From Gymnorhina tibicen (lineage: Eukaryota > Chordata > Aves > Passeriformes > Artamidae), in the NCBI GenBank assembly GCA_013399875.1, contig VXAZ01002362.1:254456-318455 (forward strand): a DNA stretch of 64,000 bases. Direction: 5' to 3'. This document shows positions 19,709 through 31,200 of the stretch, piece after piece (the stretch's first letter is position 1; each line of letters opens with the position of its first letter). The notes under the pieces are model-generated. The model ran no database searches and was not told the DNA's origin. It was given only the letters and a program-made list of their open reading frames with translations. The translations under genes and the position numbers were made by a program.

Positions 19709-22700
19709 CTGCAAGGGAAACAGGAGCTTGACGCCTCCAGTGCTGCCTGGGGCTTGGCCCCTTCCCTCTCCCTCGCCGGTACCTTCCCACACCCCCTCTC
19801 CATCCTGGACCCTGTTCTTCTCCAACCCTCCTTCCCACTCTCTCCCAGCATAGCAGGATCCTCCGAGCCTTGCAGACCCCTCTGCTCCCCTCCTTGCCCG
19901 AGCCAGGGGACTGACAGCCACAGGCAGGGACAGGGGGTCACACTCACACAGCCCCGCTGCTGCGTGGTCCTCAATGCCCACCTTCAGAGGCTGACACCCA
20001 CCTTAGTGCATCTCCATGGCCCCACACATCAGCAGGGCACTGGCTTTAGGGAGGGAATCCCATGGATCTGTCCCTTTTAGGTCCACGCAAGATCCCAGCC
20101 CGCTCCTCACACCCAGCCCGCCACGTGCAGCCTTGCCCAGCCCTGGCACCTACCGGGCTGTGGGCTCTGGGCCACCACGTAGCTGCGGAGGGTGATGTCG
20201 GCCGCGCCGCCCGACTCCAGCGGGATGGGATGCGTGTGGAAGTGGCGCAACATGTCAAAGATGGTCTGGAACCAGAGGTGCTGCACGTGGCACTGCCCGC
20301 TCTCGTTCAGCGACAGGCGCAGGTGCTGCAAGTGTAGGGGGCAGGGGGTGAGCTGGGGGTCGTGAGGGCGAGACCCACCCTTGCAATCGGCAGGAGCCAC
20401 CTCCATCAGCCAAGGGAGGTTTGCTCCTAACACAGGATTGTTATGTTTACCCTGCTGCACGGTGTTTCCAGTAAAACCCCACTTGCTGCATACCCAGGAG
20501 CAGTTTGGCCCCTCCTGGGGATGAATACCATAAAGAAACAGAGAAGGGTGTCTGGGTACAACCAGGGAGGCTGAAGCTCTGATCCCAGGGTCACAGACAG
20601 CCTGGGGAATCTTCTAGCTCACCTGAACTACTTCTTGCAAGGTGACAAGAACAGGCAATCTCTTTGCTAGAAAAGAGACTGAGCAAAAAACTACTTGTGG
20701 TTGGTTCTTCATAGTGCATCTGTGTACTTTGGGACAGAACAGGCAAGGAGAGGGCAGGGGAAGGTGTGCCAGGCTATACTGAGCCCCCATGGGGTATTTA
20801 ACCTTATGCTCCCATGGCAGGCACTGATCCAGTTGGGAAAGAGTAGAAGAGGCTGGGCAGGGTGCAGAGGCCTCTTGGGGCACAAAGGCAGGTGGTCCTG
20901 GGGGATACCCTGCCGGGGTGCAGCTCCCTGCAGAGCTGCTGTGTTTGGGGTCACCCACAGAGCAAGAAGGAACCTGAGGTGCTGGGCAGGGCTGGCACCA
21001 ACATTCACAGAGAAGCAGAGGACACGGAGAAGCAGAGGACACCCACCTTGGCTTTCCCCTGGAAGTTGAAGGTCAGCACGTACTCCCCCGGCCGTGTCTC
21101 GCTCTGCCGGATGACGAACAATCCGTGACTCCGGGCGCCCCCGAAGAGCACCAGCTGGGCCGCCTTGATCCGTGACAGAGTCCCGTGGAACCAGGGGAAG
21201 TCAGAGAGGTTGATCTCTGCCTCGGCCTCGCTGTCCTCCCCTGCCCGCAGGGACAGCAGGTTTTTAGGGAGCACCCGGACATCACCCCCTCTCCTCCTGC
21301 CCCCTCCTCCTTTCCCTGCGTGCACCCTCCAGGGCGAGATGCTGGGGCTGCATCCTGCATCCCAGTACCTGTGAGATGCCCACCAGCTGTGGGGGAGGAT
21401 TCCAGCGTCTGCAGGAAGCTTTCCAGTGGGACATGGGTGAGGAGCTCCCCCAGGGAGTCCCTGCCCCGGCCGTGGGGCACAGGGACAGCGGTGGCCGTGG
21501 CGGTGTTGTGAGCACTGGGCAGGGCACATCTGTCCGGTGGCCTGGGTACCTCTGCAAGGGAAATTGCAGAGGGATGAGTTTGTGGCTCAGCATCACCCAC
21601 CATCACTGGGCAAAGCTGGGGGCTGTCCTCCTCTGAAGGCAACTGTGTTGGATACCCCTGGATCTTAGAGACACCTGAGGGCTAGGTTACGGCTCTGAGG
21701 GACTCCCAGACCTTCCCAGATGTAGTTCCTTACCGTCAGCCAGGAACTCGCAGCTGGAGGAGGTTGTCCTGCCTGGCAGACAGGCTCCCTGTGCACAGGA
21801 CACCAGCTCAATGTCATCCCCACTGTCCCTGGAGGAGAGCACAGAGACACACACATGTGGCACCTCCACTCACTGGCGTGGAATGGGGACTCGGCCAAAC
21901 AAAATTCCTGTGTGATCCGAGAGCACATCCTGATGCTCCCAGATTCCTCCCAAGGGGTTGCTACAGCACCAAGAGCACTGAGAGGCAGAGCAGCCACCAA
22001 ACAAGATGACTTTTTGGGGGTGAGAAACCAGCGTGGGAGGGATTAAACCCTTGAAATCCCACACTGCACGGGTCATGCTGGTCCGTTCCAGCTGCAGGAC
22101 TTTGCTGCAGCCTTGTGGGTTTGGAAGGAAAGCTGTTACCTTGACTCTCAGTGCTTTGCTTTGCACCCACACACCCTCCCACCACCAACTTCCACCCGAG
22201 GGTGCTTTCACTTTCACCCTCTGCAAAGGGAATTACCGACCCACGGGAATTACATCCCTAAAAGACATGAAAAATCCAAGCCAAGAGGCCTGGAGCAAAA
22301 GAGCGAGTGGGAATAGAGCAACGGAGCCACTCAGAGCATCCCTGTTGCCAACCCTCCCTGTGCACTTCAGCACCCTTCTTGCACAAGCATCCGACTTGCT
22401 CCACATCCTATTTTTATCCCAGCCGCCGGCAAGAGTCCGGAGCTGCCCACAGCACTCGGCTGCTGTTGCTTCACACGGGCCACGTGGGCACAGGCAGCGG
22501 GAAGCGGCTGCGTCGGTGGCAACAGCTCCCTGTGAGCTGCTGAATTATTTAGTGGCCAGTAAGTGAATCAGCCACTGGGAGTCATTCAGCTGCAGCCAGT
22601 TAAAAACAAGAAGGGAGGAAGGAAACCAAAACCAACAGCGCTCTGCAGAAAAGCCGTCGCCGGGCGCTCACGCGGCGGCTCCAGCACGCAGCCCTTGGCA

Positions 22701-25700
22701 AAAGCATCGGGAGCTGATTGAGAATTCGCTCTTGGCACCGAGCGTGTGTGGCGGTGTATTAAACAGCTCATTATTATTTGCTCTGGAGTTCATTATTATT
22801 TGCTTTACAGTCACGTCTGGAGGCCAAAGCAGGCCGGCGCTGGGTGCTAAGCAAACAGAAAGGGCTGGGAGGCTGCCAGGGGCAGAGCGAGGGGCTGGCG
22901 CAGGGATGCCGGCGGCTCCTGCAGTGGCTTGAGGGGAGCATGGCCGTGGTGCTCAGCTCCAGCTGGAAAACCAGCACTGAAACATGGAGTGAGGAAAAAA
23001 GGCCTTTTCCCAGCCCCGCATCAGCAGCCCAGCCTCAGCACTGCTTCTTTAATTGCAGAATCACAGAATGGTGTGGGCTGGAAGGGAATTTAAAGCTCAT
23101 CCCGTTCCGACCCTCTAGGATGGGCAGGGACACCTTCCACTAGCCCAGGTTGCTCCAAGCCCTGTCCAGCCAGGGATGGGGCAGCCACAGCTTCTCTGGG
23201 CAATTCATGCCAATGAATTACAGATTTCAGAAAACAGCAAAAGGAGCAAAGATCTGGAGTGTACCCAGTGCATCCTCCCTGCGACATGCAGCCTCCATGG
23301 TGACCAGCCAAACGCCTCTCTCTAGCAGGAGGGGGCAAAGGCAGCCTGGAGGGAGCAGGAGCCTCTCCAAGCCTCTGTTCCAGGTTTACTTGAGGTTTGC
23401 ACCGCTACAAGCATGGGCACCTTGTTTTTCCAAAACTGTGCCAAGAAGGGCAGTGCCAGGGTTTCCCCGGAGGCTGGGCCTGTCTGAGCCAGCTGAAAGG
23501 CAGCAGCACCAGGCACACAAACCTCCCTAACACAACTTGCTGCATGTGCTGATGAAACAGCAGATGAGAAGTTTTGGCTGAGTTGTGACTCCAATGACAG
23601 CACTGATGCCACTGTGATAGAAATACAAATAAATCAATTCAACCAGCAGGATCTTAAATATATCACGGATGCTAAACTGCAAAAAACCATGGGAAATAGC
23701 TCAAATATAGTATAAAAGCTTCAGAAGGGGGGTGTTAGGAACCTCCTGCTTTGAGGCTGTGTTCCCAGGTCACCTGCCTCTGCCAGGCTGAGGGGACATG
23801 GGGCAGAGAAGGGTGAACAGGCAGCCAGTGCTCTGCACCCCTGGCAGGCACAGGCTGCTAGCTCTGCCCCCAGGCCTCTGCTGGTGTGAGTTGGGCACTT
23901 CCTGTGACAACCCAAGCAGCAAAAATTGCATCAGGGTAACAGCACCACAGCTCAGCCCCACAGAGCCCCTTCCCCAGCAATCCTTACCCGGGGTCGATGC
24001 AGTCCTGGATATCTGCCACCCACGAGTGCTTCTGCAGGGAGTCGATGGTCTCCAGGATGTACTCGGCCCCATTCTCTACCTGCAGGCAATGTGGGATGGA
24101 GTCAGCTGTGCTGGGGTGCTGCCCCCCACCCCGAGGCAAAACACACCCCACAACCCAGCCAGACCCCCTGAACAGCACCTCAGCTGAGCAGGACAGGATC
24201 AGTGTCCCACCCCATCCCAGCACAGGAGTTCTCTGTGGGGCGACCCACAGAGATGCTCTGGTGCATCCACGATGACCCCTGACCAAAGCTGGGGCTCAGA
24301 AGAAAACCCCACCCCACTGTTATCAGCAAATGTATGACAAGTTTTTTTACAAGGTTTTTACAGCCTCCATGGCAAAACCACACCAGGCTGGCAGCACTGG
24401 GGGTGCGTGGCACTATGCCCAAGTACACGCAGCATCCCTCACTCCTGGGGCACCTCTGTGTCCCCCCAAAACTAGCTCTGCACAGGTATAGCAGTAGCCA
24501 TGCTACTCTCTGCCCCAATACCCTGCCAGGCCCCAGGAGTTTTAAACCTCTCCTCTGTTATCTTTTTTGCCTCTGGTTCATGAAGCTTCTGACTTCTGAT
24601 TGCAACAGAGTGGGAGAGAAACCCCCTTTCACAGGAAAAAAAAAAAAAAAAATTAGGATGCCAAAGAGCCTCCAAACTGTCCAGCCCAAAGGAGCTGTGC
24701 CTTTCTGAGGCCGGGGAGAACCCAGAAGCTCCACATCAGTGGACTCAGATGCCATGGGATGCTGTGCCTCTGGCAGGTTTCCCTGCATCCCTCATGGAGC
24801 CTTAAACATCGTGTTCCCGAGGCAGCAGAGCAGCCCTGACCCCAGGAGGGTGTCACATTGCCAGCTGAGACAACCTCCAAGCAAATTCAATTAATCACAA
24901 ACAACTGAATCACCGTCCTGAAAATAAGCAGGAAGGGCAGGGAGCCCTGCTGGGGCTGAGTGGGGACCTGGACCCTGTCCCAAGCAGAGGTGGAGGGGAG
25001 TAGCAAAGATGCCCCTCCCCAGTTTGTTTAACCAGAAGAAAGGATCTTCTCTGGCTATTTGAGGGCAAGGCATGAAGCTGACGTGGGAGATGGGGCTGCT
25101 CACTCATGCAGAGCATGACAGCAAGCAAAGCACGTGCAGGGCTTGGGTATTTTGCAAGCACCTGCTTGTGCAATGGAAAAAAACTGCATGTGCTTGGTGT
25201 CTGATGGGCTCTGGGGACACGCTGGCTGCTCATTTTTAGGCAATCTGGCAAGAAACTATTTCAGTGCGGCCTCCCCAAACAAGGCAGGGGCTTTTCCACC
25301 CGTCGTGACCTGCGTGTTGTGCGTGAAAGTTGAGATTGGGCTCCACGTCACACAGGAAGAGAAACCACAGCACCCAGCTTGCCCACCTAACCTGTACCCC
25401 AGCACTGGGGAGTGCTTCATCCCCTCTGCAAGTCCAGCCAGCAAAGGGGAAATGGGAGAACAGAAAGATGTCCCAGCAAGAAGGACCTGGGCAGAAAATG
25501 AGCCACGAATAATAGTGGGTGTGAGAAAAGGGGAACAGCATCCCGTGCCAACAGCTGGGAGGGGAGAGCAAAGCCTGGCTGGGGGGGCTCCGTGCCGTGC
25601 TTGCTGCTTCGGCTCACTCAAAGGATCGATTCTGATCAATTCCCCTGTGGCAGGGTGAGCCAGGACAGGGCAGGAGCCGGAGGTACCTGGTAAAGCAGGC

Positions 25701-28700
25701 ATTTTCCAGCTGGCAGGGTTTGGAGCATTCCTGAAGGGAATTAAAGGAATGGCTGGAGCAGTCACTGAGCTGTTGGCCGTGGACATGGAGAGAGCATGTC
25801 TGGCTCCAGAAGGTAGGAAGAGGGCAAGCCCAGAATTTTCCTCCAGCAGCCAGAGAAACCAACCCTCACAGGCACCCAGGAGGTATCCCAGAGCTGAAAC
25901 CCCCCCCGGCAGGGATCTGTCATGACCAAACCCATCTGCTCACGCTCGTGACAGCCCCAGGGATAGGGAGAAGCAGTGGCACATCCTCGGCATTGGTCAC
26001 GCTTTGGACACTGATGTGACACAGCTGAGGTGGGACTTGTAAGGGGATCTAGAGAACATGACAAGAAGCAGTTGATGAGCCATATTCCAAGAGCAGAGAT
26101 CGATGGCTGATGGGTTATCAATGGCCAGTGGTCAAAGCTGAGGGATGTACTCAGCAGCTCCTCCCCATCAAAGGCTCTCTGCGCGCGCTCCTCAGTAATG
26201 AGGACAAAAGAATGCGAGGATGCCTGATCAATTCAGGGATGACACCACACTGCAAGTGTGTTGGAGGATCAAGCAAGAATTCAAATGAACTTGTCAAAGC
26301 TGAAGCGGAAGAAAAAGCTGAAATCAGCCTCCAGCTCAGGACAGGGCAAGCTCTGGGCTCACGGCGATCACCGCGGGTGTGCGGGCTGGGGAACCACGGC
26401 TTGGGAGCAGTTCTGCAAAAATCATCCCAGAGTTCCACCAGCCCACAGGCTGTGTGTGAGTCAACATCATCATCATCAGGGTGTGAGGAAAGCAACTGCA
26501 TCAGCTCGGGCTGGACAAAGAGGAAGAAGAAAGAAGAAGCAATCCTTCCCATCCGCTCTGGGCCATGTACACTTCGGGGCGTTCTCTCTCCAGAGCCTGC
26601 AGGGAAAGCAAGGGGGACCTTGGGCTGGTCAGCCTGGAGAGCAGAAGACACTTGAGGTTGGCCTTTGAGGCGCAGAAGACAACAGCTGAATGAGCCTCTG
26701 TGCCCATGGTGGACACTGACCACTGCTGAGGCTGAAGAGCAAGAAGGCCTTGGGGAAGGGAAGGTGCCAGGAGAAGGTGTGTGACCTTGACAAGGACCTG
26801 GATTTGATGGAAAGCCATTTCCCATGGGAATGTGTGCTGGGGCCAGGCAGGCTACCAGGTTTGGAGGCTTTCACAAAGCCAGGCTCAATTTTCCCCCTCT
26901 TTTCCTTTCATAGCTTTCTAAGCTTCCAAGCAGGTTCATTCAGCCGGGAAGCTTGGCCTCTCTGCTCTGCTTTGCCACACACTCTTGGGGAGAAGCATCA
27001 GGAGAGAGGTGTTTGTTTAGCAGAGGTAAAACACAGAAACGCTCAAAATCCAATGGTCCATCACCATCATGGTGTCCAGGACCCTGCAAAATTCAGCCCT
27101 GATCTGCCGTGACAGGCTGTTGTTGTCTTGCAGCAGAGCAGGAGGCAGCACTGAGCTAATTTAATTGCCTGATAGGGAAAATTCTGGAGAGAGACACTTT
27201 CACTCTCTGCTCATGCCCCCAGACTCACGTGTGGTTGATCCCCAGGGTCCCGTTGGCCCCACAGAGCTGTTCCCATGGAATCACTAAGGCTGGAAAAGAC
27301 CTCGGAGATCATCAAGTCCAACCTTTGACCAGATGTCACCTTGCCAACCAGAGCACAGCACTAAGGGCCATCACAGCGCGTCAGTGAAGCAGCCACCACA
27401 CATCACTGATCTGGGACAGCAGCGGCCACAAAACCAGAAGCAGCTGCACCAAGGAGCATTTTTCCTTGCAGGTTCTCTCTGGACACTGATTTAACCCATC
27501 TCCTGGTGACACAGAGAAGCCAAACCCAACAGTGAAAGCCAAACAGCTTGATCCCAAAATCCCGGTGTCAGCTGCAGGAGGCAGGGATCCTGTGGGGAGC
27601 ATGAGAGCTGTTGGCATCTCAGCTCTGAAAGCCAAGGCAATGATCCCTTTGGGGACTGAGCCTCCTGCACTGCAGGGTGCAGGTGCAGAGGGGGTTCCTG
27701 TAGGGACACACACCCTGCTCTCACCTTTAGGACAAAGGTGTTGTCTTTGTCAGGCATCTCCAGGGGCATGGTGGTGCGCACCTCGATGATGGCCGACAGC
27801 GGGATGCTCACTTTGGGTTTGGAAGCCTGGGAAAAGGAAAAAAAAAAAAAAAAACCAAAGAAAAAAAATGAAAAGAAATCAATGAATTAAAAAAAAAAAA
27901 AAAAGTCACTGGATTGAATCAAACTGTCCCTGGGGATAATGCAGCAGGGCTCTCAGAGGCAAGATCAGCTCAGCCTGTGTGGTTATTACAGGGGGGGGGA
28001 ATAAACAGCATTGATTTCCCTCCCGTGCCTGATAACTCTGAGCTCTGTGAATTAAACCAAGAGGAGGCCCAGTGGAAGACTGGGAGGTGCTTTTCACTGC
28101 CAAACCACCCTCCTTGCTCCAGCGCAGGCTGATGTGCCAGCTCTGCCAACACCACTTAACCTCTCTCCATTTCCAGCCCTCCCCCGATGGCGAGAGCTGT
28201 GCTATCTGATGGGGGATGCTTCCCATGCAGAAAGCAGCCCCGTTTCTCCAGCACAGGAGCAGCATTTCAACCGAGCAGCCACGACGCAGCAGCCTCAGCC
28301 ATGCAGGGAATTTTAATCACATTAAAATAAAGAAAAATGAATTTCCCCCAGGGCCCCTGGCACCCGCTGGAGCCTCGGTGGGGAGGCAAGACCCGGTGCC
28401 TCCCACTCCAAGTGTTTGCTGAGCAACAAATTCCCCAGATATTTGTTTTAATTATAACAAATCCCCACAAAGGAGCTCGTGGAGCTGCTCTCCAGGGCTG
28501 GTCCCCTCCAGGGCTCTGGGATTTGGAGCATTGCAGCTGCAGGAAGCAGAGATGAGATTTAGTCACCAAAACCTGCGCCTGGCGCCTTGGCTGCAGCGGG
28601 TGGGTTGAGGCCAGCAAGGAGCTCCAGGCTGCAAGTTACCAATAATGGGCTCAGTTCCCATTTTTATTGGGAAATAAAAATAAATAAATCCAAGACAGAA

Positions 28701-30944
28701 CAGAAACTGCTTTTTCCCTTGCAGGATGTCTCGTTTCTGCCAGCCCCAGAGCCCCAGTGCTGCCTCCAGACACGTCTCAGCCGTGCAAGGCTCTGCCCAT
28801 CCCTGGGGAATTTTTCCATCTTGCTGTTTGCACAGGAGAAGGTCAGAAAGGAAGCGGCAGCTGCTTCGAAAGGAAAGGAAACAAGGTGATAATTCACCCC
28901 TGAGCCAGAGAAGGGTCTTAGAATCACAGAATGGTTTGGGTTGGAAGGGACCTTAAAGATCATCTCATTCCAACCCCCTCCTCTCCGGGAGGGTGCATCC
29001 CTTTAAAGATTTAAAGACATGGCCATAGTTTTTGTAGGGTCTATGCAAAAACAAAGCTGTGGGCTGCTGAAGCAAAAAGCAGTTTTCTTCCAGCTGTGCC
29101 AGACTGGTGCCACTTTTACATTTGCCAGATGGAAAGCAAGATGGGATGAGAGGAGAAAGCTGTAAACCAAAGGAGGGTGTGATTATAACAGAAGAGCAGA
29201 CAATGTTCATAAAAGTTGCCATAAAATAATTTCAAAATTGATTTTTAGAGGCAAATCAAGATACACTAAAAAAGGAATCCCTCTACGAGCTCTCTCCTAA
29301 ATGTTTTAAGAGCAACAGTTGTTCCATTTTAACCCAAGTTTATTTTCTCCTTGGTGCAGCTGACACACCAGGCTCCATCAGATCCTCCATCCACAGAATC
29401 ATGGAATGGGTTGGGTTGGAAGGAATCCTGTTCCCCCTCCTGCCATGGGCAGGGACACCTTCCACTATCCCAGGTTGCTCCAAGCCCCGTCCAACCTGGC
29501 CTTGGACACTTCCAGGGATGGGGCAGCCACAGCTTCTGTGGGCACCCTGTGCCAGGGCCTCCCCACCCTCACAGGGAAGAATTTCTTCCCAATGTCCCAC
29601 CTATCCCTACTCTCTTTCCCCCTGTCCTGCCACTCCATGCCCTTGTGAAATGTCCTTCTCCTGCTCTCTCATAGGCTGCCTTGTGGGCACTGTGGACATG
29701 GGGTTGTTTCCTTCCAGCCAGGCCCCGTTCCCTGGGCTGGGGAAGCCCCCAGTCCAGCCCAGAGCAATGCCCACCATCCACATGCTGAGCTGCTCTCCAG
29801 AGAGATGCACTTCAGTTTAAACTCATGTTTTGTGTTTTCTCAAAAGGTGACAGGCACAGACCAACACCAACAGTGCGAGGTTCATTTTGGCCTGCGGGCT
29901 GGATGGGTTTCAAGCACATTTTCCCGTCCATTCGCACGTCAGCCACACAGCACCAGATCTCCCTCTGGACCAGAGCCGGATTTCAGCCCAGCTCAGCAGT
30001 GGAAACAAAAAAAGCCCCAAGCAAAACCCAACTGCTGCATGAATTTCTCATAAAAACAGTGGTGGACAAAAGACAGAACTTACTTTTGGAGGGACATAAA
30101 ACTCCAGGAGGAACCTCTCCCCTTCCACCTTCACCGCTTTCCGGAGCAGGAGGCGGCACTTCTGCCACTGCGAGCTCCCCACACAGTTCGTGTCATCGGC
30201 CACCATGTAGCGCAGCGTCCCCTCCCTCTGGATGTCCACCAGCTCCACCTTGGATGAGGGCACCTTGGACAGGCGCAGCTTGTGGGTCCATTTCTCCCGA
30301 GGGTCCCCAGGCTCCTTGCCCCCAGCCGGCCACGGCTCCCTCTCGGCCCTGCGGCCGCCCGGAGCAGCCTCGGCGCCCGGCTCTGGAGAGGATTTGCGGT
30401 GCCACATCTCCTTCATTCCATCCACCACGCACAGGCTCATGTTCCTCAGGGAGAAGCCTTTCTTGAACTTGGGCTTGGCAGCAGCGTGGATGGAGACGTC
30501 CTCCGAGCTGCGGGACTGGCCGTAGGAGGAGACCTTGCGAGCCTGCACCTGCTGGGCTGGGGTCAGGTACCGGCTGGCGCCCAGCGGGGCGTCCATGCTG
30601 TCCAGGGACTCCGTGGACGTCTCCTCCTTCCTCGGGGTGACCTCCCGCCCGTAGGGGACGTGGCAGTTCTGCAGCCCCACGAAGGGCACGATGTTGTACT
30701 TGGTGGGCGAGTCAGACACGAACACCCGGCTGACCTCCAGGCTGAAGATGTCCAGGAAGTTGGCCGTGAAATGGTGCGAGAAGGAGGTCTCTGCCCCGGG
30801 GGTGTCGTAGTGGGGGTTCTCCTTCAGGAACTGGCAGAACTTCTGGGCGAAGTCCACGGCGGCTGCCTGGGCGTGCAGCTTGCAGAACTCCCTCCAGTCG
30901 GGGAGCGGGGAGGAGGGCTCCTGGCACAGGGCATCGCCGTTCAT
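19395..30944 (-). CDS. SH2B2: SH2B adaptor protein 2 (APS), complete coding region in eight exons
   Basis: Cytoplasmic adaptor that, in the SH2B family, dimerises through an N-terminal phenylalanine zipper, binds membranes through a PH domain and docks on activated insulin receptor, KIT or JAK2 through its SH2 domain. Eight exons (30084-30944, 27725-27826, 23988-24079, 21734-21828, 21369-21551, 21047-21240, 20154-20325, 19395-19708) with GT-AG borders join without a frame break into 670 residues plus TGA; human isoforms are about 632-675. Visible parts: zipper Phe20, 32, 36, 39, 55, 59, 63 and 67; basic motif [12 protein letters not shown] near 157-168; PH about 233-348; SH2 about 461-560 with FVIRQSE, where Arg489 is the phosphotyrosine-binding Arg; C-terminus AVENQYSFY, whose Tyr667 matches the known Cbl-recruiting tyrosine. 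SH2B1 and SH2B3 are the alternatives, but the SH2 sequence, the C-terminus and the neighbours CUX1 and PRKRIP1 point to SH2B2. Confidence 0.96.
20154..20325 (-). CDS. SH2B2: SH2B2 coding exon 7 (C-terminal half of SH2)
   Basis: The 172-nt exon starts after CACTTGCAG and ends CCCG|GTAGGT. It encodes [19 protein letters not shown], the [16 protein letters not shown] helix and [12 protein letters not shown], which completes the SH2 fold. Confidence 0.96.
20326..21046 (-). other. SH2B2 intron within the SH2 domain
   Basis: A 721-bp intron splits the SH2 domain after the central beta-strands, the usual position for this family. I see nothing else in it. Confidence 0.85.
21047..21240 (-). CDS. SH2B2: SH2B2 coding exon 6 (N-terminal half of SH2)
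   Basis: The 194-nt exon starts after GCGGGCAG and ends AAG|GTGGGT. It encodes [20 protein letters not shown], the FVIRQSE phosphotyrosine pocket with Arg489, and [14 protein letters not shown]. It is the most conserved part of the protein. Confidence 0.96.
21369..21551 (-). CDS. SH2B2: SH2B2 coding exon 5 (linker, ends just before SH2)
   Basis: The 183-nt exon starts after CTTGCAG and ends CACAG|GTACTG. It encodes [11 protein letters not shown] through [13 protein letters not shown], with the hydrophobic stretch [18 protein letters not shown] typical of the region before the SH2 domain in this family. The following intron is only 128 nt. Confidence 0.9.
21734..21828 (-). CDS. SH2B2: SH2B2 coding exon 4 (PH-SH2 linker)
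   Basis: The 95-nt exon follows CTCCAG and ends before GTAAGG with one base of a split codon. It encodes the acidic, Ser/Cys-containing linker [11 protein letters not shown] to CEFLAD. It is the least conserved part of the protein, and its identity rests on frame continuity between flanking exons. Confidence 0.9.
21829..23987 (-). other. SH2B2 intron between coding exons 3 and 4
   Basis: It holds a CR1 tail at 23058-23215 and an AT-rich patch at 22740-22820 in which the word TTCATTATTATTTGCT is nearly duplicated. Nothing else is recognisable. Confidence 0.8.
23058..23215 (-). mobile_element. CR1 LINE 3' tail
   Basis: AGAATCACAGAATGGTGTGG and CACTAGCCCAGGTTGCTCC place it clearly in CR1. It lies in an SH2B2 intron. 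Confidence 0.9.
23988..24079 (-). CDS. SH2B2: SH2B2 coding exon 3 (C-terminal helix of PH domain)
   Basis: The 92-nt exon starts after CTGCAG and ends CCCCGG|GTAAGG, leaving a split glycine codon. It encodes [10 protein letters not shown] through [12 protein letters not shown]. This includes the C-terminal PH helix with its invariant tryptophan (in HSWVADI). Confidence 0.95.
24636..24652. repeat. A17 homopolymer
   Basis: Uninterrupted A run inside an SH2B2 intron. No retroelement body is recognised beside it. Confidence 0.95.
27277..27372 (-). mobile_element. CR1 LINE fragment
   Basis: GGAATCACTAAGGCTGGAAA then ATCATCAAGTCCAACC, a short tail of an older CR1 subtype. Confidence 0.85.
27725..27826 (-). 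CDS. SH2B2: SH2B2 coding exon 2 (central PH domain)
   Basis: The 102-nt exon encodes 34 residues, ASKPKVSI to DNTFVLK, in phase 0 at both ends. Its acceptor CCTTTTCCCAG follows an exceptionally long T-rich tract and its donor is AAG|GTGAGA. It continues the PH beta-strands from FYVPPK of the previous exon. Confidence 0.95.
27838..27904. repeat. A-rich tract (polypyrimidine on the SH2B2 sense strand)
   Basis: Two A runs of about 17 and 16 flank further A-rich sequence. On the minus strand this forms the polypyrimidine region before the acceptor at 27827. Confidence 0.9.
28918..28985 (-). mobile_element. CR1 LINE fragment
   Basis: TTAGAATCACAGAATGGTTT and GATCATCTCATTCCAACCCC, about 65 bp of a 3' tail. 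Confidence 0.88.
29394..29672 (-). mobile_element. CR1 LINE 3' tail
   Basis: AGAATCATGGAATGGGTTGG through GGGCAGCCACAGCTTCTG and AGGGAAGAATTTCTTCCC. It is a well-preserved, relatively young-looking copy similar to the one at 53400-53695. Confidence 0.92.
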
Positions 30945-30971
30945 GGCTGCCCCATTCCACCTGCCGGCGGG
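30084..30971 (-). CDS. SH2B2: SH2B2 first coding exon (dimerisation domain to first half of PH)
   Basis: The ATG lies at 30944-30942 (context GCAGCCATGAACGG) and coding ends at 30084 before GTAAGT, giving 287 codons in phase 0. The acceptor is probably TCCCTCAG at 30972-30979; other AGs give exon starts at 30960 or 30991, so the short 5'UTR part is uncertain. The exon encodes the Phe zipper (residues 14-71), a Ser/Pro-rich linker and the PH domain as far as FYVPPK. The frame stays open for 89 codons upstream of the ATG through a minisatellite. I do not treat that as coding, because the family start corresponds to [10 protein letters not shown] and the repeat would lie in the upstream intron. 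Confidence 0.92.
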
Positions 30972-31005
30972 CTGAGGGACAAGGACACGGCCTGAGTGTG
31001 GGATG

Positions 31006-31200
31006 GACACGGACAACCCGCCTGCCCCTCCAAACGGGGACACGGACAACCCACCCTGTCCCCGCCAAACAGGGGCATGGACACAGACAACACACCCTGG
31101 CCCCCCAAAATGTGGGCATGGACACGGAAAACACACCCTGTACCCCCAAATGGGGACATGGACACGGACAACACACCCTGACCCCCCAAAATGGGTGTCT
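31006..31200. repeat. 41-bp minisatellite, about 5 copies, next to SH2B2 coding exon 1
   Basis: Units start GGACACGGACAACACACCCT and end in CCCCCCAAAATG variants (33, 41, 41 and 40 bp plus a last partial copy). They lie within 40 bp of the presumed acceptor of the SH2B2 start-codon exon. Confidence 0.88.

Larger units (their letters stand above)
24080..27724 (-). other. SH2B2 intron between coding exons 2 and 3
   Basis: It contains a CR1 fragment at 27277-27372, a 17-nt A run at 24636-24652 and short purine-rich stretches near 26515-26545. I recognise no exon, RNA gene or other mobile element in it. Confidence 0.8.
27827..30083 (-). other. SH2B2 intron between coding exons 1 and 2
   Basis: It contains two CR1 tails (28918-28985 and 29394-29672) and, next to the downstream acceptor, a roughly 78-nt T-rich tract on the sense strand. 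I see no further exon. Confidence 0.85.
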
